NCBI GenBank assembly: GCA_021784205.1 | Contig: JAJXTB010000006.1 | Coordinates: forward strand, 1-55,671 | DNA length: 55,671 bases | Direction of reading: 5' to 3' | DNA from: Actinomycetes bacterium | GTDB taxonomy: Bacteria; Actinomycetota; Acidimicrobiia; Acidimicrobiales; RAAP-2 | Part shown: piece after piece, positions 38,922 through 48,276 of the stretch | Layout of the letters: each line of letters begins with the position of its first letter | Position numbering within the stretch: position 1 is the first letter of the stretch | The notes under the pieces: model-generated | Databases searched by the model: none | Told to the model about the DNA's origin: nothing | What the model saw: the letters and a program-made list of their open reading frames with translations, nothing else | Position numbers and translations under genes: made by a program

Positions 38922-40436
38922 GTGATCGACGACGCCGAGCGCTGCTACCAGGCCGCGAAGAGTAAGGACGCCCGATTCGACGGGGTCTTCGTCACTGGGG
39001 TTCTTACGACGGGCATCTACTGTCGGCCGAGCTGTCCAGCGCGCACGCCGCGTCGAGAGAACGTCAAATTCTTCGCCACGGCGGCGGCCGCCCAGCAGGC
39101 CGGACTGCGGGCTTGTCTGCGATGCCGCCCGGACGCGACGCCGGGCTCGCCGAAATGGAACCTCCGGGCCGACGTCGTCGCGCGAGCGATGCGACTTATT
39201 CGCGACGGCGTGGTTGACCGCGACGGCGTGAGCGGGTTGTCCGAACGCCTCGGCTATAGCGAACGACACCTCAACCGGTTGCTCAGCGCCGAAGTCGGCG
39301 CGGGTCCCCTCGCCCTTGCGCGGGCCCAGCGCAGCCAGAACGCGCGCACTTTGCTCGAGACCACGGATCTGCCGATCACCCAGATCGCCTTCGCGGCGGG
39401 ATTCGACAGCGTGCGACAGTGCAACGACACCATCCGCCAGGCCTTTGCGCGCACCCCGCGCGAACTCCGTCAACGCTCGAAAGTAACCAGGTCGTCGCAC
39501 GACTTGGCCGCGCACGGCATCGAACTACGACTGCCCGCTCGTCGGCCCTTCTCGGCCGAGAGCGTGCTCGCATTCCTCGGCGAGCGAGCCATCGCCGGAG
39601 TCGAAGAGTTTGACGGCGCCACGTTTCGTCGGAGTGTGCGCCTGCCGCGCGGGCAGGCGATCGTCGAGCTCTCACCAGGAACCGAAAACGACCACGGGCC
39701 GGCCTTCGTCCTCGCCCGCCTGTACCTCTCCGACCTGCGCGATCTGACCGCGGCGGTGGCGCGCTGTCGCCAGTTACTCGACCTCGACGCCGATCCGATC
39801 GCGGTGTTCGAGGCGCTCGGAGATGATCCCTGGATCGGTCCGCTCGTTGCGAGAGATCCCGGTCGCCGCATCGCCGGCGCCGTCGACGGGTTCGAGCTCT
39901 CAGTGCGCGCGATCATCGGCCAGCAGGTCTCGGTGGCAGGCGCTCGCACCGTCGCCGCACGTCTCGTCGAAGCCGCCGGCGAGACGCTCGTCGAACCCCG
40001 CGCCGGAGTGACGCACCTCTTCCCCACCGCCGATGCCCTGGCCGCGCTCGTCTCTGAGAACCCCGCGGCCTTCGCCATGCCGGCCAGTCGCCGGCGTGCG
40101 CTCGCGGCCCTCGCCGGCGCGATTCTGTCTGGTGAACTGGTGGTTGATCCGGGCACTGATCCGATTGAACTTCGCGAGACATTGGTCTCACTGCCCGGAA
40201 TCGGTCCGTGGACCGCGGAGTACGTGGCGATGCGCGCACTACGCGATCCCGACGCGTTCCTCGCGAGCGACCTCGGCATCATCCGCGCGGCCGCGGCACT
40301 CGGCCTACCCAACGAACCGCGCATTCTCGTTCGTGTCGCCGAAGCCTGGCGGCCATGGCGCAGCTACGTGATGGCCCACCTGTGGGCCCTCCCCAACGCT
40401 TTCACACCCCGTAGAGAGTCAAAGGAGATGCCGTGA
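38922..40436 (+). CDS. adaA: Adaptive-response regulator/DNA glycosylase AdaA (Ada-AraC-AlkA fusion)
   Basis: 504 residues in three parts. The N-terminal Ada domain (1-75) binds zinc through Cys34, Cys38, Cys65 and Cys68 (CRPSC, CLRC); one Cys accepts methyl from DNA phosphotriesters and activates the protein. An AraC-type helix-turn-helix follows (about 85-185, LSERLGYSERHLNRLL). The C-terminal AlkA-like 3-methyladenine glycosylase has the helix-hairpin-helix LPGIGPWTAEYVAMRAL and catalytic Asp in the FLASD segment. The methyltransferase domain of E. coli Ada is absent and is supplied by the next gene, with which it overlaps. The GTG is at 38922. The same split is known from mycobacteria. 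Confidence 0.93.
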   Translation: MIDDAERCYQAAKSKDARFDGVFVTGVLTTGIYCRPSCPARTPRRENVKFFATAAAAQQAGLRACLRCRPDATPGSPKWNLRADVVARAMRLIRDGVVDRDGVSGLSERLGYSERHLNRLLSAEVGAGPLALARAQRSQNARTLLETTDLPITQIAFAAGFDSVRQCNDTIRQAFARTPRELRQRSKVTRSSHDLAAHGIELRLPARRPFSAESVLAFLGERAIAGVEEFDGATFRRSVRLPRGQAIVELSPGTENDHGPAFVLARLYLSDLRDLTAAVARCRQLLDLDADPIAVFEALGDDPWIGPLVARDPGRRIAGAVDGFELSVRAIIGQQVSVAGARTVAARLVEAAGETLVEPRAGVTHLFPTADALAALVSENPAAFAMPASRRRALAALAGAILSGELVVDPGTDPIELRETLVSLPGIGPWTAEYVAMRALRDPDAFLASDLGIIRAAAALGLPNEPRILVRVAEAWRPWRSYVMAHLWALPNAFTPRRESKEMP

Positions 40437-40912
40437 ACACATCGATTGAGCGCCTGGCGCTCGACTCGCCGATTGGTCGCCTCGTCCTCGAGGGAACCGA
40501 TGAGGCATTGACGCGCGTGAGCCTGCCGGGTCACGCGTCCCAGGTCGACGCCGCCACGACGTCGCTGAGCGCTCTGCGTCGTGCCGCAGAACAGCTCACC
40601 GAGTACTTCGATGGCGAACGTACGACCTTCGACCTGCCGCTGGCTCCAGCGGGCACGCCATTTCAACTCGAGGTGTGGCGTCAACTCTCGCTGATCCCCT
40701 ACGGTGAGGTGATCACCTACGCCCAGCTCGCCCAGCGCGTTGCGCGACCGAAGGGATTTCGCGCCGTCGGCCAGGCGAACGGTCGCAACCCGCTCGCCAT
40801 CATCGTTCCCTGCCACCGCGTCGTCGCCAGCGACGGTCTCGGCGGCTACGCCGGAGGCCCCGAATTGAAGCGCTGGCTCCTCGATCTCGAAACGCGCACA
40901 CGGGCCGCCTAG
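40433..40912 (+). CDS. ogt: Methylated-DNA--protein-cysteine methyltransferase Ogt/AdaB
   Basis: A suicide repair enzyme that moves the methyl group of O6-methylguanine to its own cysteine. 159 residues; Cys127 in PCHRV is the acceptor, and GQANGRNP before it and YAGGPELKRWLL after it are the standard family segments. A wing of the DNA-binding helix-turn-helix (YAQLAQRVARPKGFRAVG) is present. The GTG overlaps the adaA stop, with AAAGGAGA upstream. With adaA it makes a two-gene alkylation-response operon. It converges on the permease gene with a 4-nt stop overlap. Confidence 0.95.
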   Translation: MNTSIERLALDSPIGRLVLEGTDEALTRVSLPGHASQVDAATTSLSALRRAAEQLTEYFDGERTTFDLPLAPAGTPFQLEVWRQLSLIPYGEVITYAQLAQRVARPKGFRAVGQANGRNPLAIIVPCHRVVASDGLGGYAGGPELKRWLLDLETRTRAA

Positions 40913-42384
40913 ATCTTGAGAGGACCCTGCTCAGCCTCGCTCAGCCCCGAGAAGTCCGCCATCCCCGACGGTGCCGCAGGCACCATCGTGGACGCGATGA
41001 GACCAATCACCAAGATGACGATCGCCGCGTAGGGCGCGTAGACAAGGGGTGCCGTGACTTTGTAGATTGCGCCGAAGATAGCGGCCGCGGTCACGAGAAT
41101 GCCCACGGTGCTGGCCGAGTAGAGCTGCCACGCCTTACCGGCGCTCTTGAGTCCGCGCAGTGCGCCCACCGAGATCAGCAGGTAGATCACCGCGATGGCA
41201 AATCCGCCGTAGGTTGACAGGAAGTAGAACATCGACACGTACTCCGGCAGCTGCGGCAACGCAAACAACGTCGAGGTGAGAACCAGCGTGATCACGATCG
41301 CGTAGACGGCGACAACGAAGTTGCTCGCCCCGAGCGGCGTGCCGTGACGCGAAATCTTGGTCAGCGCCCTGGGCATGCGCGAGTCTCTCGCTAGGGCGAA
41401 CACTCCGCGCGAGGCGGACGTGGCGCACCCGATCAAGACGGCCATCATGTCAAAGACCACGACGAGCTCGACCAGTCGACGAATTGCCACCGAGGCGAAG
41501 CCGCCTTGACTGGTGGGTCCGGCGAGACCGAAAAGCGGGGCGGCGGCGTTCTTTCCCAGCAGGTTGAGACTGAAGTGGTAGCCACTCACCTGGGCGAAGG
41601 AGCCGATCACGTAGAACCCGGCGATCGCGAGAACCGAGATCAGCACCGCACGAGGGATGTTGTGGTGCGGATCGCGGGTCTCCTCGCCGAGGTTGGCAGA
41701 GGTCTCAAAGCCGGTGAAGAGAAGTACCCCGTAGAGGACGCCGAAGAGGACGCCCTTCCAGTGGGTGGGCGAGCCTGACGGTGAGAACGCCGTGGCCACG
41801 TGGTGGACACCCCCGCTCTTAGCGATGACAAAGATCGAGAAAATCAGCACGACCGTCACCGACGTCAACGCGAGCACCAGCTGGGCCCTGGTTGAGATCA
41901 TGACGCCGAAGAACAGGATCGTCGTGACCATCGCCAACAGCAGGACGTCCCAGACAACGTAGGAGAACGGCGCCACGTTGAACTCGGCCTGGAGAGTGTC
42001 ATGGATCGTGCCGCCGATGATCGGCAGGATGCCGGCGCCCAGGGCCAGCATGCCCGTGTAGTAGAGCCAGCCGGCCGCGGTACCCACTCGGCCGCCGAGG
42101 CCGTCGGTCACGTAGTCATAGAGCGAGCCCGCGGCCTGAATCTTGCGCGTGTACTCGGCGACGATCCAGCCCAGTCCGAAGACGCCGATCGTCGCGATGA
42201 CGACCGCCAGGGGTGCCGCGTTGCCCGCCCCGTTGCCCGAGGCGTTCATGCCCACGAGCAGGGGCACCAAGAAGGCGATGGAAAAGACCGGGCCCATCAG
42301 TCCCACGGACTGGGCGATCGTGTCGATCAGCGTCAACTGTCGCTTGCCACCCAGCTTCGTTTTTGCCTTCGTTGCTTCGGCCAT
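40909..42384 (-). CDS. APC-superfamily amino acid/polyamine permease
   Basis: 491 residues with about 12 transmembrane segments. The opening helix region IDTIAQSVGLMGPVFSIAFLVP with its unwound GLMGP is the substrate-binding part of APC transporters. FGVLYGVLLFTGFETSANLGEETRDPHHNIPRA is the family signature, with GFE in helix 6. It belongs to the amino acid/polyamine side of the superfamily, next to a PuuD-like gene and close to a PuuA-like gene, so an amine or amino acid is a likely substrate. ATG 42384 has GGGGGA upstream; a full sigma-70-type promoter precedes it. No motif fixes the ligand. Confidence 0.9.
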   Translation of the reverse strand: MAEATKAKTKLGGKRQLTLIDTIAQSVGLMGPVFSIAFLVPLLVGMNASGNGAGNAAPLAVVIATIGVFGLGWIVAEYTRKIQAAGSLYDYVTDGLGGRVGTAAGWLYYTGMLALGAGILPIIGGTIHDTLQAEFNVAPFSYVVWDVLLLAMVTTILFFGVMISTRAQLVLALTSVTVVLIFSIFVIAKSGGVHHVATAFSPSGSPTHWKGVLFGVLYGVLLFTGFETSANLGEETRDPHHNIPRAVLISVLAIAGFYVIGSFAQVSGYHFSLNLLGKNAAAPLFGLAGPTSQGGFASVAIRRLVELVVVFDMMAVLIGCATSASRGVFALARDSRMPRALTKISRHGTPLGASNFVVAVYAIVITLVLTSTLFALPQLPEYVSMFYFLSTYGGFAIAVIYLLISVGALRGLKSAGKAWQLYSASTVGILVTAAAIFGAIYKVTAPLVYAPYAAIVILVIGLIASTMVPAAPSGMADFSGLSEAEQGPLKI

Positions 42385-42431
42385 TGATCCCCCGCACTGT
42401 CGCTACCGCCAGGCCCCCCGGCCGTGGCGAA

Positions 42432-42460
42432 AATGTACGGGGTCAAACGAGTTGCGTCAA
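42432..42460 (-). promoter_or_regulatory. Promoter of the APC permease gene
   Basis: TTGACG (42460-42455) and TACATT (42437-42432) are separated by exactly 17 nt, the best -35/-10 pair in the window. Transcription would start near 42425, leaving a leader of about 40 nt with a GGGGGA ribosome-binding site. Confidence 0.65.
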
Positions 42461-42480
42461 GGATCGAGATTCTCAGTTTC

Positions 42481-43209
42481 TTACTTTTGCCTGCGGGCGA
42501 TCGCTTCACCCACGAGCCAGGTGAAGGTGGGATCGGGGTGACCCAACATCTCGGGGTGCCACTGCACGGCGAGGATCGATCCATCGGGCGCCTCGACACC
42601 TTCGACCACCCCGTCACTGGCGCGCGCGGTGACGATGAGCCCTTCGCCGACGGTCTCGACCGTCTGGTGGTGCAACGAGTTAACCGACCAGGTGGCGGGC
42701 AGGATCGACGCGGTGCGCGTGCCCGGCTCCACACTCACCTGGTGCGTCGGGGTGCGCCCGTCAACGTCCCACTGGGGATGACCCGCCCCTTCGTCGAGTT
42801 CGACGTGCTGGTTGAGAGTGCCGCCAAGGGCCACGTTGAGGAGTTGGAATCCCCGACAGATCGCCAGGATCGGCAGGTCGACGCGGCGCGCAGCGTCAAA
42901 GAGTGCGAGCTCCCACTCGTCGCGCTCGCGCTCCACGGCGCCCAGGTTGACGTCGGGCTCGGCACCGTAGAGGTCGGGATCGACATCGGCGCCGCCCGAG
43001 AGAACGAGGCCATCAAGGCGCTGGACGAGCTCTTCGACATCGGCGTCGCGCGCGAGTTCAACGGGCAGTCCCCCCGCGAGGGCCACCGAACGTGGGTAGT
43101 CGGTGAAGTGAAGGTCGAAGTGCAGCTCGTGCATGGCGAAGGGCACGTGATGACCGAGCGCGGTGGCCGGCCAGCGGCGCCCCGTGATGCCGATGAGAGG
43201 TTTTCCCAT
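42481..43209 (-). CDS. Class I amidotransferase-like gamma-glutamyl hydrolase (PuuD/peptidase C26)
   Basis: 242 residues. The nucleophile Cys118 is in AICRGFQLLNVALGG, and His218 and Glu220 in QWHPE complete the triad. SLHHQTVE and GLVLSGGADVDP are typical of PuuD-type enzymes that release glutamate from gamma-glutamyl amines such as gamma-glutamyl-GABA. It has no synthase partner domain. ATG at 43209 follows TATATT by 6 nt. The permease is downstream on the same strand and a glutamine-synthetase-like ligase lies 1.3 kb away, the usual partners. Confidence 0.9.
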   Translation of the reverse strand: MGKPLIGITGRRWPATALGHHVPFAMHELHFDLHFTDYPRSVALAGGLPVELARDADVEELVQRLDGLVLSGGADVDPDLYGAEPDVNLGAVERERDEWELALFDAARRVDLPILAICRGFQLLNVALGGTLNQHVELDEGAGHPQWDVDGRTPTHQVSVEPGTRTASILPATWSVNSLHHQTVETVGEGLIVTARASDGVVEGVEAPDGSILAVQWHPEMLGHPDPTFTWLVGEAIARRQK

Positions 43210-43215
43210 TGGTTC

Positions 43216-43221
43216 AATATA
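43216..43221 (-). promoter_or_regulatory. Predicted -10 of the PuuD-like gene
   Basis: TATATT ends 6 nt before the ATG at 43209. The start codon would be at the RNA 5' end. Confidence 0.55.
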
Positions 43222-43287
43222 CGGGGACCTGGGAGTGTGCTGTAATGACCAAGTCGTTTGGGTTCAAACCACGGCCAGGAGGGGACT

Positions 43288-44529
43288 GTGTCTGAGCACT
43301 TGTTGGACATCACCGATCATGACGTCTACGTCGACGGCGTGCCGCACGAGACGTTCGCCTACCTTCGCGAGAACGACCCCGTGCACTGGACGCCCGAAGT
43401 CAACGGTCGCGGTTTTTGGTCGGTCACGACTCACGCCGACGTGCTGACCGTCTCGCGTACCACCGAAATCTTCTCCTCGCGTCAAGGCATCCGCTTAGAG
43501 GACATGGACCCGGAGGAGACCGAGGCGCGGCGCACGATGATGGAGATGGACGCTCCCGAGCACACCCGTCTGCGCCGACTCGTCAGTCGACCCTTCGCCC
43601 CCAAGTCCGTGGCCGCCTACGAGGACGTCGTGCGCGAACTCGCGGCCGAGATCCTCGACGCGCACCGGGGCGAGACGCACTTCGACTTCGTGCACGGCGT
43701 AGCGCGCGAGCTGCCTATGCGCATGCTCGGACGACTCTTGGGCCTGCCGAGCGACGATCTCGAGTGGCTGGTCAGCCGCGGCGACGCACTGATCGGCAAC
43801 ACCGATCCCGACTTCACCGACTACGTCGTCGACCAGGTGGACACGTCGCAGTACCGGCTGCTCCCCTTTCGCAGCCCCGTCGCGCTCGAGCTCTTCGAGT
43901 ACGCGACCGAGGCGCTCGCCCAGCGGCGGATCACCCCGACCCACGACGTGCTCTCCACCCTGCTCGAGCCGACCACCGACGGTGAATCCCTCGATGATCT
44001 CGCTCTTAAGAACTTCTTCACGTTGATGGTGGCCGCCGGCAACGACACGACGCGCTACTCCATGACCTCGGGGCTGCAGACGCTCATCGATCGGCCCCAC
44101 CTGCTCGCGGCGCTTCCCACGATGGCCCTCGACCAGCGCAAGGCCCTCATCGAGGAGATGCTGCGCTGGGCCAGCGTCACGATGCACTTTCGCCGCACCG
44201 TCACCCAAGACACCGAGCTGCACGGCAAGACCCTTCGCGCGGGCGACAAGGTCGTGATGTGGTACGTCTCGGCGAACTACGACGAGTCACACTTCGAGAC
44301 ACCCTACGACTTTGACCCCGAGCGCAGCCCGAACGACCACGTGACCTTCGGGCTGCACAGCCCGCACCTGTGCCTGGGAGCACACCTCGCGCGACTCGAG
44401 ATGCGCGTGCTCTTCGAAGAGATCGCCGCGCGGTGGTCAACGATCGAGTCCGCCGGGGAGACCGAGCGCTTGCGCTCGAACTTCATCAGCGGCGTCAAGC
44501 GGATGCCGATCGCCGTCACCTGGCGCTGA
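43288..44529 (+). CDS. Cytochrome P450
   Basis: 413 residues, soluble bacterial type. The I-helix is AAGNDTTR with Thr254-Thr255 for oxygen activation, ExxR is Glu290-Arg293, and the haem Cys362 is in FGLHSPHLCLGAHLARLE. MDAPEHTRLRRLVSRPF is the conserved C-helix stretch. The haem loop has His-Ser where most P450s have Gly residues. The overall pattern is nearest to actinobacterial CYP124/125/142-like families that act on steroids or branched lipids, but the substrate is not determinable. GTG at 43288 has AGGAGGGG upstream. It needs a ferredoxin and reductase; none is adjacent. Confidence 0.9.
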   Translation: MSEHLLDITDHDVYVDGVPHETFAYLRENDPVHWTPEVNGRGFWSVTTHADVLTVSRTTEIFSSRQGIRLEDMDPEETEARRTMMEMDAPEHTRLRRLVSRPFAPKSVAAYEDVVRELAAEILDAHRGETHFDFVHGVARELPMRMLGRLLGLPSDDLEWLVSRGDALIGNTDPDFTDYVVDQVDTSQYRLLPFRSPVALELFEYATEALAQRRITPTHDVLSTLLEPTTDGESLDDLALKNFFTLMVAAGNDTTRYSMTSGLQTLIDRPHLLAALPTMALDQRKALIEEMLRWASVTMHFRRTVTQDTELHGKTLRAGDKVVMWYVSANYDESHFETPYDFDPERSPNDHVTFGLHSPHLCLGAHLARLEMRVLFEEIAARWSTIESAGETERLRSNFISGVKRMPIAVTWR

Positions 44530-44531
44530 CG

Positions 44532-45821
44532 CTAGAGGAACGGCAGATACTCGCGCAGTTCCCAGTCGGTGGTTGCAGCCAGGTACCTCTCCCACTCCGC
44601 GCGCTTCACTGAAAGGTGCTGGGAGACGAGATCCGCCCCGACGGCTTCGACCAGTTCGCGGTCGGCTTCGAGAGCGTCGAGGGCCTCGGCGAGCGAGTGC
44701 GGCACACCGACGGTCGCGTCGATCGTGTCGAGGCCGTTGCCACCCTCGGGCGGACCCGGGTCGACGCCGCCGGTGAAGCCCAGTAGCGACGCCTGCAACA
44801 CGGCAGCGATCGCCGTGTGCACGACAGCCCCACCGTCGCTGAGTCGGTGCTCAAGGCGCGCGGCTGGGCCGCGCTCGCCGGGAATCCGAATCGTCGCACC
44901 GCGGTGGTCGTATCCCCAGTTGGCCCAGTAACCCGATAGCGACGCCGGTCGGAGGCGCTTGTAGGCGTTGACAGTCGGCGCGCAGAGACCGGCGAGGCTC
45001 TGGTGGTGAGCGAGGAGTCCACCGACGACGTTCTTCGCCAGGGCCGAGATCCCGTCGGGCTGGGCCGCGTCGTTAATGACATTCGCGCCGGTCACGTCGG
45101 TAAAGGAGAAGTTGATGTGCAGCCCCGATCCGCCTCGGTCCGACAGCGGTTTGCCCATGAAAGTGACCAGCAGACCCATGCGGTGGGCGACTTCGCGGGC
45201 GAGCACCTTGAACAAGAAGCCCTCGTCGGCCGCGCGCAAGGCGTCGGCATAGCGCAGGGTGAATTCGAACTGGGGCGTGTCGTACTCGGAGTTGACCGAT
45301 TCCAGCGGGATCTGCGCGTCGGAGCAGGCCTGCCAGATGGCGTCGACCAGTCCGTGGGGGTCCACCGCGGGTCCCGTGCCGTAGACGAAGGCGCCGGGGG
45401 TGTCGAGCGGACGCCATCCGCCGTTGCCGTCGGGAGTGAACACGAACGCCTCGAACTCCATGCCGACGTGGGCTTCGTAGCCGAGGGCGCGCCAGTCGGC
45501 GACGGCCTTCTTCAGCGCGCTGCGCGGTGCGACCGACACGGGCTGACCCTCGCGCACAAGATCGGCCACGACGACGCGCGTGTTGGCCTCCCATCCGGGG
45601 CGCAGCTCGGACATGTCGTACACCGCTTCAAAGTCGGGCAGTCCCTCGTTCCAGTAGCTGCCGACGGTCTCGGGGGTCATGCCACGGTCATAACCCAGCG
45701 ACCAAGTGCCGGTGCAGTGATGCGTACCGCGTTCGGCGAGGCTCGCCGGCACATACTTGCCGCGCGCCAGCCCCAGGTGGTCGGGCCACAGGACCCGTAC
45801 GCGATCGAAGCTGTCACTCAT
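44532..45821 (-). CDS. Glutamine-synthetase-family ligase (PuuA/GlnA-like, probably gamma-glutamyl-amine ligase)
   Basis: 429 residues. VLWPDHLGLARGKYVPAS is the N-terminal beta-grasp. Glu122 and Glu124 (MEFEAF) are metal ligands, GSGLHINFSF replaces the usual GSGxHxHxS, and ARLEHRLSD matches the RxExR substrate site. Catabolic members of this family ligate glutamate to polyamines, ethanolamine, alkylamines or anilines rather than ammonia. A role in assimilating ammonia is less likely, because the family core residues differ and a PuuD-like hydrolase and transporter are adjacent. The ATG has GGGGGG upstream. It converges on the P450 gene with 2 nt between stops. Confidence 0.85.
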   Translation of the reverse strand: MSDSFDRVRVLWPDHLGLARGKYVPASLAERGTHHCTGTWSLGYDRGMTPETVGSYWNEGLPDFEAVYDMSELRPGWEANTRVVVADLVREGQPVSVAPRSALKKAVADWRALGYEAHVGMEFEAFVFTPDGNGGWRPLDTPGAFVYGTGPAVDPHGLVDAIWQACSDAQIPLESVNSEYDTPQFEFTLRYADALRAADEGFLFKVLAREVAHRMGLLVTFMGKPLSDRGGSGLHINFSFTDVTGANVINDAAQPDGISALAKNVVGGLLAHHQSLAGLCAPTVNAYKRLRPASLSGYWANWGYDHRGATIRIPGERGPAARLEHRLSDGGAVVHTAIAAVLQASLLGFTGGVDPGPPEGGNGLDTIDATVGVPHSLAEALDALEADRELVEAVGADLVSQHLSVKRAEWERYLAATTDWELREYLPFL

Positions 45822-45919
45822 CTAAGACCCCCCTTACTGACGAAGGCGAACGTAGCACGCCGTCGACAGTCGATTTGTAACATGGGAGAATCATTTGACC
45901 ACAAACGATCTGAGGGGCC

Positions 45920-46813
45920 GTGGAGCATCGTCGCATCGTCTTAGAGGGCAACGTCGTCGACGTCGTGCGCGATGGCGTCGATCTCGTCGCGCCCGACGGT
46001 CGGCGCGTGCGCGCGCACGACGCCATCCACCTCAGTCCGGTGACACCGACCAAGATCCTGTGCTGTCATCTCAATCACATCAGTCGCGTGCGCGAATTTG
46101 GTGTCGGATTGCCACCCGCGCCCACGTGGTTCCACAAGCCCGTGTCCGCACTCAACTCCCACGGCGGCGCGGTTGTGCGACCCGCGAACTGCCGCTACCT
46201 CAACTACGAGGGCGAGGTGGCCATCGTGATCGGCCGGCGCGCGCGCAACATCGCTCTGGCCGACGCCGTGCACTACATCGCGGGTTACACGATCGCCAAC
46301 GACTTCGGTCTTCACGACTTTCGCGACACCGACGCCGGCTCGATGCTGCGAGTGAAGGGCGCCGACACGCTCGCCCCCCTCGGGCCGGGTCTCGTCACCG
46401 ATTGGGACTTTCGCTCGAAGTATCTGCGCACCTACGTCAACGGCGAACTCCGCCAGGACGGCTCGACCGACGAGATGGCCTGGGACATGCACTACCTGGT
46501 CACCGACCTGGCGCGCCTGATCACCCTGGAGCCGGGCGACGTCATCCTCTCGGGCACCCCGGCCACGTCACGCCCGGTTGAGCCGGGTGACGTCGTCACC
46601 GTCGAGGTCGAGGGCCTGGGGGCGTTGACCAATCACGTCGTGTCCTCTCCCGCGCCGGTCAGCGATGAGGTGGGCGCCCAGCCCACCGCCAGCGAAGAGG
46701 TGCTCTCCACCGCTCTCGGCGGCGAGTGGGAGTTCCGAGGTCAACGCCGACCGCTGCCCACCGAGCGCTCCGCCCTCCCCTACCCCGCCGTTCACCCGCG
46801 GTTCGAGTCATGA
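45920..46813 (+). CDS. Fumarylacetoacetate hydrolase family protein (HpaG-like isomerase/decarboxylase)
   Basis: 297 residues with the FAH fold. The metal site is Glu97, Glu99 and Asp128 (NYEGEVAIVIGR; TIANDFGLHDF). KGADTLAPLGPGLV and PGDVILSGTPA are further family landmarks. In meta-cleavage pathways this family isomerises or decarboxylates the ring-cleavage product, or hydrolyses the side-chain ketone. It precedes an aldehyde dehydrogenase and an extradiol dioxygenase in a coupled operon. GTG at 45920 with GAGGGG upstream was chosen; its stop overlaps the next start (ATGA). Confidence 0.86.
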   Translation: MEHRRIVLEGNVVDVVRDGVDLVAPDGRRVRAHDAIHLSPVTPTKILCCHLNHISRVREFGVGLPPAPTWFHKPVSALNSHGGAVVRPANCRYLNYEGEVAIVIGRRARNIALADAVHYIAGYTIANDFGLHDFRDTDAGSMLRVKGADTLAPLGPGLVTDWDFRSKYLRTYVNGELRQDGSTDEMAWDMHYLVTDLARLITLEPGDVILSGTPATSRPVEPGDVVTVEVEGLGALTNHVVSSPAPVSDEVGAQPTASEEVLSTALGGEWEFRGQRRPLPTERSALPYPAVHPRFES

Positions 46814-48276
46814 ACGGTCAGCGCGTCGACGTCGCCGGGGTGGCGGTTGCGACGGGGCACTTCATCAACGGCACGCGCGTCGACTCCAGCCACACGTTCG
46901 AAGACCGTTCACCGCTGGACTGGAACCTGAAACTCGCCGACGTCAGTCGAGGCGACGCGTCCGACGCCGACGCGGCGCTGCGCGCGGCCCTCGGCGCCTT
47001 CCCCGCCTGGGCAGCGAAGAGCGCGTCCGAGCGGGCGATCTACCTGCACCGTCTCGCCGACCTCATCGACGCGAACGTGGATCGCCTCGCCGCGGTCGAG
47101 TGCCTCGACATGGCGATGCTCCTCGAGAGCCTGCAGAAACGCGTCATCGCGCGTGGCGCGCGCAACTTTCGCGCGTACGCGGACCTCGCAGTCAACTACC
47201 GCGCGCGCCGCTGGAACTCCAACGGCACTCATAACGCGGTTCTGCGCATGCCGGCCGGTCCCACGGTCGTCATCACGCCCTGGAACGCGCCCTTCATGCT
47301 CTCGACGTGGAAGTGCGCACCCGCCCTCGCGGCGGGCAACACCGTCATCTTGAAGCCCGCCGAGTGGGCGCCTCTCAGCTGCTCGGTATTGATGGACCTC
47401 GTCGACGAGGCCGGATTCCCGCCGGGGGTCTTCAACCTCGTCCAGGGCATCGGCGAGGAGGTGGGCGCCGAGCTCGTCGCGGACCATCGGGTGCGACGCA
47501 TCTCCTTCACCGGTTCGCCCGAGACGGGTCGCGCGATCGGCGTGGCCGCGGCACGCAACCTCACTCCCTTCACCGCCGAACTCGGCGGCAAGGGACCCTT
47601 CATCGTCTTCGCCGACGCCGATCTCGACGCGGCCGCCGCCAAGGCCGCGGTCATGTACGACGACGCGGGCCAGGTCTGTCTGGCCGGCACGCGCCTCCTC
47701 GTGCAGGGCACCGTGCGCGACGACTTCCTCGCGCGCTTCGAAGCCGCCACCGCCGCTCACGTCCTCGGCGACAGTCGTGATCCGTCGACGACCATCTCAC
47801 CGCTCATCCACCCGCAGCATCTGGCCCGGGTAGAAGGATTCGTCGAGCGGGCCCGCGCACACGGCGACCACGTCGTCTTCGGGGGCGAACGCCTGCGCGC
47901 CGACGGCCTCTGGTACCGCCCGACCCTGATCGAGCCGCACTCCAACGACGCCGAGATCGTCCAGCACGAGGTTTTCGGCCCGGTTCTCACCATGCAGACC
48001 TTCGCCGACGAGGACGAAGCGGTCGCGCTCGCCAACTCGACGGCCTACGGCCTCTCGGCGATTCTCTACACCAGCGATCAGTCGCGCGCCGAACGCCTCG
48101 GCGAGCGGCTTCGCGCCGGCACCATCTGGGTGAACACGTTCCTGGTGCGCGACCTCACCGCGCCCTTCGGCGGCACCGGCATCAGCGGCATTGGCCGCGA
48201 AGGCGGCGACTACGCCCTCGACTTCTACAGCGATCTCAAGACGCTCCAGGTCAAGGAGGGCACCACCCATGGGTGA
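46810..48276 (+). CDS. NAD(P)-dependent aldehyde dehydrogenase (HpaE/semialdehyde dehydrogenase-like)
   Basis: 488 residues. Asn159 is in PWNAPFML, Glu257 in AELGGKGP and the nucleophile Cys290 in GQVCLAGTR. FFNG-like HFINGTRVDS opens the family fold. EVFGPVLTMQTF and GGTGISGIGREGG end it. It resembles the dehydrogenases that oxidise semialdehydes from extradiol cleavage, such as the homoprotocatechuate pathway. The ATG overlaps the FAH stop and the 3' end overlaps the dioxygenase start by 8 nt. The substrate is inferred from the operon. Confidence 0.9.
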   Translation: MNGQRVDVAGVAVATGHFINGTRVDSSHTFEDRSPLDWNLKLADVSRGDASDADAALRAALGAFPAWAAKSASERAIYLHRLADLIDANVDRLAAVECLDMAMLLESLQKRVIARGARNFRAYADLAVNYRARRWNSNGTHNAVLRMPAGPTVVITPWNAPFMLSTWKCAPALAAGNTVILKPAEWAPLSCSVLMDLVDEAGFPPGVFNLVQGIGEEVGAELVADHRVRRISFTGSPETGRAIGVAAARNLTPFTAELGGKGPFIVFADADLDAAAAKAAVMYDDAGQVCLAGTRLLVQGTVRDDFLARFEAATAAHVLGDSRDPSTTISPLIHPQHLARVEGFVERARAHGDHVVFGGERLRADGLWYRPTLIEPHSNDAEIVQHEVFGPVLTMQTFADEDEAVALANSTAYGLSAILYTSDQSRAERLGERLRAGTIWVNTFLVRDLTAPFGGTGISGIGREGGDYALDFYSDLKTLQVKEGTTHG

